From NCBI GenBank assembly GCA_027016475.1, contig JALUTL010000336.1, forward strand, positions 1-8,828: 8,828 nucleotides of DNA, given 5' to 3'. Position numbers and translations under genes: made by a program. Position 1 is the first letter of the stretch; each line of letters begins with the position of its first letter. Positions 6,521 through 8,828 of this stretch are shown in pieces. Source of the DNA: Candidatus Heimdallarchaeota archaeon (lineage in GTDB: Archaea > Asgardarchaeota > Heimdallarchaeia > Heimdallarchaeales > Kariarchaeaceae). The notes under the pieces are model-generated. The model saw only the letters and a program-made list of their open reading frames with translations. It did not search any database and had not been told where the DNA came from.

Positions 6521-7462
6521 ATAATTGCAGAAATTGCTGAAAAAATCAAGAAAAAGGACAAGAGGGCCCTTGCTAGAGCCATTACTTTAGTTGAAAACAG
6601 AGATACTCAAAGTACTGACCTTCTTGATTACCTTGGCCCGAATCCCGATCACTCACCACACATCATTGGTATAACTGGTCCACCCGGTGCAGGAAAGTCA
6701 ACTCTTGTTGACCGACTAGTCCAACATTATCTTGATCAAAACCTGTATGTGGGCGTGGTTGCAGTTGACCCGTCCAGTCCGTTTTCAGGCGGTGCCGTTC
6801 TTGGAGATAGAATTCGTATCCTTGACCAAACAATGAAAACTAGATTCTACATGAGAAGTATGGCATCTCGTGGACATCTTGGTGGACTATCAAGTGTTAC
6901 ACTGGATGTACTTCTTCTGTATGAACATTTTGGATTTGACAAAATTATCGTTGAAACTGTGGGCGCTGGACAAAGTGAAGTAGAAATTGCCGAATTGTGT
7001 GATACCACCATTGTAGTGGCTGTACCCGGATTAGGTGATGCCATTCAAAACATGAAGGCAGGAATTATGGAAATTGCAAACATTTTCGTGGTCAACAAAG
7101 CTGATCTTCCTGGATCAGATCAAGTCGCCAATCAAATATATGCCATGATCCATCTCCTTACTCCATCTGTGGAAATTCCCATCGTTAAGGTTTCTGCCAC
7201 CAACAAGATTGGGATGGACGAACTTATCCAAGCCATTGAGAATCATCTCAAGACATCTCGAAGTGGCTCTTCAAACAGCAGAGAACGCAGATATCGTAAA
7301 ATGATAATCAATCGAATTTGGACATTGATGACGCCACTCATAGAACAAAGCACGGACAATGCCATTACAGAACTTCAATCCTTTAAAACAGCGACTTGGA
7401 AATCCCTCGAAATTTTCGCTGAAAGATTGAATGAACTTATCAAAGAAAGAAACGGTTCCTGA
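6521..7462 (+). CDS. meaB: MeaB/ArgK-type G3E GTPase with no standard start codon
   Basis: MeaB proteins are GTPase chaperones that load and protect the adenosylcobalamin enzyme methylmalonyl-CoA mutase. Numbering from 6521, the protein (about 313 residues) has the family N-terminal KRALARAITLVEN at 14-26, the P-loop GPPGAGKST at 53-61, DPSSPFSGGAVLGDR at 83-97 (switch I region), IIVETVGAGQSEVEI at 142-156 (Walker B and switch II), VVNKADLPG at 190-198 with the guanine-specifying NKxD, and KVSATNKIGMDEL near 223-235. The end is helical and of normal length. The frame is open back to the topA TAG, but the first ATG/GTG/TTG is the GTG at 6749, which would remove the P-loop. The true start must be AUA 6521 or AUU 6524 after a GGAG, or a base is wrong in the sequence. 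No mutase subunit is in the window. It ends 3 bases from the opposing snf7-like gene. Confidence 0.92.
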   Translation: MIAEIAEKIKKKDKRALARAITLVENRDTQSTDLLDYLGPNPDHSPHIIGITGPPGAGKSTLVDRLVQHYLDQNLYVGVVAVDPSSPFSGGAVLGDRIRILDQTMKTRFYMRSMASRGHLGGLSSVTLDVLLLYEHFGFDKIIVETVGAGQSEVEIAELCDTTIVVAVPGLGDAIQNMKAGIMEIANIFVVNKADLPGSDQVANQIYAMIHLLTPSVEIPIVKVSATNKIGMDELIQAIENHLKTSRSGSSNSRERRYRKMIINRIWTLMTPLIEQSTDNAITELQSFKTATWKSLEIFAERLNELIKERNGS

Positions 7463-7465
7463 TTC

Positions 7466-8137
7466 TTACTTTCCTTCCAACTCTTTTTTCAAAGCTTCCA
7501 ACTCGTCTTCAAGATCCGACTTTTCTTCCTTCTCCTCTGTGGGCTCCTTGGTGGAGACTGGTGCAACTGTACCTACTTCTGGCAACGTACCGTGCTTTGA
7601 TGCTTCCATTTCAAGCTCCAAGGCCGCCAATTGATCATCAATGTTGTCTGCAAATTCTCCTTCCAATTCCATCTCCAAACCACTCACGTCCGAAAGTGCC
7701 TCATTCATGACATTTAACCGATCTCTTTGCTCCTCTAGCTCGATCATAATTCGATCTGCATCCATTTCTCCTATTTCACCAAGGGCTTCCTCTACAACAT
7801 CACTTCCAACCTTCAACGCTTTGACTGTTTCAGCAGTCTCTTTTGCGTTGCTGATCGTTTCTATTTGGGTATGAAGGTTCAGCATCATATTTTGCGTATT
7901 GTTGTATTTCTGCATGTATAGATTGCTCCTCATCAATGCCTGTCTGGCCCCTGCCTTGTTCCCTGATGCAAGCATCTGCTTGGCCAATGCTTTCTGCTCT
8001 TCAGCCTTTGTTTGCAGGTTTCTGGCCTCGATCTCGTATCGGTTCAATCGCTTTTTCAAAAGTGCAATTGCCTCTGCCTCTTTGTTCGCTTTTGATTTTT
8101 TGTCCTTCCCAAACAACCAGTCCTTAATTTTCGACAT
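7466..8137 (-). CDS. snf7: ESCRT-III protein, Snf7 (Vps20/32/60) class
   Basis: This 223-residue protein begins MSKIKDWLFGKDKK. A long basic helical hairpin follows (about 18-95) with A...L......YEIEARNL and the NKAGARQALMRSNLYMQKYNN region, which corresponds to the 'A..ALKRKK.YEKQL' helix of CHMP4. It then turns acidic (about 115-180), with MDADRIMIELEEQRDRLNVMN matching the CHMP4 'mDIDKVDELM' segment. A Pro/Thr/Glu linker (184-206) leads to a C-terminal SDLEDELEALKK, an MIM1-like Vps4-binding motif. The family polymerises into membrane-bound filaments for scission. The basic-then-acidic layout fits autoinhibition. Two ATGs are adjacent at 8140 and 8137; I chose the second because GAGGTG lies six bases before it. 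The gene is the second in an operon, 7-10 bases after the vps2-like gene. Family is confident; the exact paralogue (Vps20, 32 or 60) cannot be resolved. Confidence 0.9.
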   Translation of the reverse strand: MSKIKDWLFGKDKKSKANKEAEAIALLKKRLNRYEIEARNLQTKAEEQKALAKQMLASGNKAGARQALMRSNLYMQKYNNTQNMMLNLHTQIETISNAKETAETVKALKVGSDVVEEALGEIGEMDADRIMIELEEQRDRLNVMNEALSDVSGLEMELEGEFADNIDDQLAALELEMEASKHGTLPEVGTVAPVSTKEPTEEKEEKSDLEDELEALKKELEGK

Positions 8138-8143
8138 CATCTA

Positions 8144-8149
8144 CACCTC
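8144..8149 (-). promoter_or_regulatory. Ribosome binding site of the snf7-like gene
   Basis: GAGGTG on the minus strand is a close match to the archaeal Shine-Dalgarno. It overlaps the TGA stop (8150-8148) of the vps2-like gene. Its spacing is 3 bases to the first ATG (8140) and 6 bases to the second (8137), which favours the second. Overlap with the upstream stop suggests translational coupling of the two ESCRT-III genes. Confidence 0.6.
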
Positions 8150-8780
8150 ATTCGTCTTTTCGCAGCTCCTCTATCTCCTTCTCCAAATCGGATACCTTTG
8201 AATTCGCAACTGGAGTAGGCAAACCACTTGATGCAGATATACCAACTTCTGCACCATACTCCGCAAGCAAATTGTCCACCTCTGATTCATTGATGTCACT
8301 GGTGAACAGTCCTTCTACAGAATCTTCCATCACTTCACTGGTAACTTCTATGTCCTCCATGGCACCTTCCATGTCTGCAATGACATCGTCCAATCCTGCA
8401 ACGTTCAGGGCCATGCTTGCTTCACGTAAACTCACAGCTACGCCTTTCATCTCATTTGCCAATGATTGTACTGCATCTGTGCGTTCAAGCTTGAATATCA
8501 AACCATCTATCTTCGATATCAGGCTTTGATACCCTCTCGCCCATTTTCTTGACCGCACTACATCATTTGCATACATTCGGGCCGCTTCCATATCCCCTTT
8601 CTGTAGAGCTGCCCGAATCTTCCGTTCAGCTTCCCGTTCTTTGTTTTCCAACTTACGTTGCGAACGCATCAAACGACGAGAAACAAGCTTCAAATTGGTT
8701 ATGTGCTTCCGATTTGACTTGTCACTCTTTCCGGATACAAGCCAGCCTATCAAATCCCGTACCAACTTCGGTCTCCTCAA
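8148..8780 (-). CDS. vps2/24/46: ESCRT-III protein, Vps2/24/46 (CHMP1-3) class, closest by eye to CHMP1
   Basis: The 210 residues track eukaryotic CHMP1 closely: HITNLKLVSRRLMRSQRKLE at 26-45 (compare HLFNLKFAAKELSRSSKK), ALQKGDMEAARMYANDVVR at 58-76 (compare AIQKGNMEVARIHAENAIR), MKGVAVSLREASMALNVAGL at 111-130 (compare MAGVVKSMDATLKTMNLEKI), a MEDSVE acidic stretch, and EVDNLLAEYGAEVGI near 167-181. It ends in SDLEKEIEELRK, an MIM1-like motif. The N-terminal LVRDLIGWLVSGK (6-18) could be an amphipathic membrane-binding helix. In eukaryotes this class caps Snf7 filaments and recruits Vps4. The start is a TTG at 8778-8780: no ATG or GTG precedes it in frame before the upstream TAG, and a TATA box lies 27 bases away. 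It is the first gene of a two-gene operon. Confidence 0.92.
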   Translation of the reverse strand: MRRPKLVRDLIGWLVSGKSDKSNRKHITNLKLVSRRLMRSQRKLENKEREAERKIRAALQKGDMEAARMYANDVVRSRKWARGYQSLISKIDGLIFKLERTDAVQSLANEMKGVAVSLREASMALNVAGLDDVIADMEGAMEDIEVTSEVMEDSVEGLFTSDINESEVDNLLAEYGAEVGISASSGLPTPVANSKVSDLEKEIEELRKDE

Positions 8781-8802
8781 AACATTATGGGAACTCCCAA
8801 CT

Positions 8803-8812
8803 TTAATAATAT
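8803..8812 (-). promoter_or_regulatory. TATA-box promoter of the ESCRT-III operon
   Basis: ATATTATTAAAG on the minus strand, preceded by a BRE-like gaaaccaa, is centred about 27 bases before the TTG at 8780. Transcription would start at the start codon itself, giving a leaderless mRNA with a UUG start. No Shine-Dalgarno is present before the TTG. This is the strongest promoter-like sequence in the window. Confidence 0.6.
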
Positions 8813-8828
8813 TTGGTTTCTATAGATC

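Noticed and set aside
4250..7462. topA TAG stop in the same frame as meaB with no stop between: a read-through fusion, perhaps with pyrrolysine at UAG
   Set aside because: TopA ends normally after its second zinc ribbon and MeaB homology begins about 50 bases later behind a GGAG sequence. The linker looks non-coding. Two separate genes explain the data better, although the missing start codon remains odd.
7466..8780. The two right-edge genes as CdvB-type cell division proteins of the Thermoproteota
   Set aside because: One has detailed CHMP1-like and the other CHMP4-like sequence, and Vps25 is present. CdvB proteins do not separate into these two classes and occur without ESCRT-II.
1..8828. 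Search for CRISPR arrays, tRNA or rRNA genes, insertion sequences and long repeats
   Set aside because: I saw no repeat-spacer pattern, no tRNA-like arms with a TTC loop, no transposase gene and no long direct or inverted repeats on reading both strands.

Overview
The window comes from an AT-rich archaeal genome, and its gene content points to an Asgard archaeon. It carries eukaryote-type ESCRT genes: the last 35 codons of a Vps4-like AAA ATPase, a full-length Vps25 (ESCRT-II), and a two-gene operon with one ESCRT-III protein of each class (Vps2/24/46-like and Snf7/Vps20/32/60-like). ESCRT-II and CHMP1-like proteins are not known from bacteria. The Cdv systems of other archaea lack Vps25. The other genes are archaeal in style: a ZPR1 protein, a type IA topoisomerase with C-terminal zinc ribbons, a MeaB GTPase and TATA-box promoters. 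The exact lineage within Asgard cannot be read from this window.

Layout from left to right: vps4 (3' end only) and vps25 on the + strand, one base apart; a 131-residue protein of unknown function with its own promoter, ending in a coiled coil (+); zpr1 (-), which converges on it; ubiX (+); a YggS/PLPBP gene (-), convergent with ubiX and overlapping it by 43 bases; an SPFH/stomatin gene (-); topA (+), divergent from it; meaB (+); then the ESCRT-III operon on the - strand, read inwards from the right edge as vps2-like followed by snf7-like. Packing is tight. No stretch longer than about 180 bases lacks a gene; the longest gap is the SPFH-topA divergent region.

Functionally, the two edges would supply an ESCRT membrane-remodelling machine. 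Vps25 would nucleate Snf7-like filaments, the CHMP1-like protein would cap or recruit, and Vps4 would disassemble. Both ESCRT-III proteins end in the same MIM1-like motif that Vps4 MIT domains bind, and both begin with a short Trp-containing segment that may touch membrane. The middle genes are metabolic or housekeeping: prenylated-FMN synthesis, PLP homeostasis, a membrane scaffold, DNA topology and a cobalamin-enzyme chaperone. I see no evidence that they belong to the ESCRT system, although the SPFH protein and the 131-residue protein are worth considering.

Two start-site patterns stand out. Several first-in-transcript genes have a TATA-like box 25-30 bases upstream of the start codon, as expected for leaderless mRNAs, and this moves several starts inwards from the longest open frame or supports a TTG. 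In contrast, vps25, snf7-like and probably meaB have Shine-Dalgarno-like sequences. The meaB frame has no ATG, GTG or TTG upstream of its P-loop, so it must start at an AUA/AUU codon or contain a sequence error.
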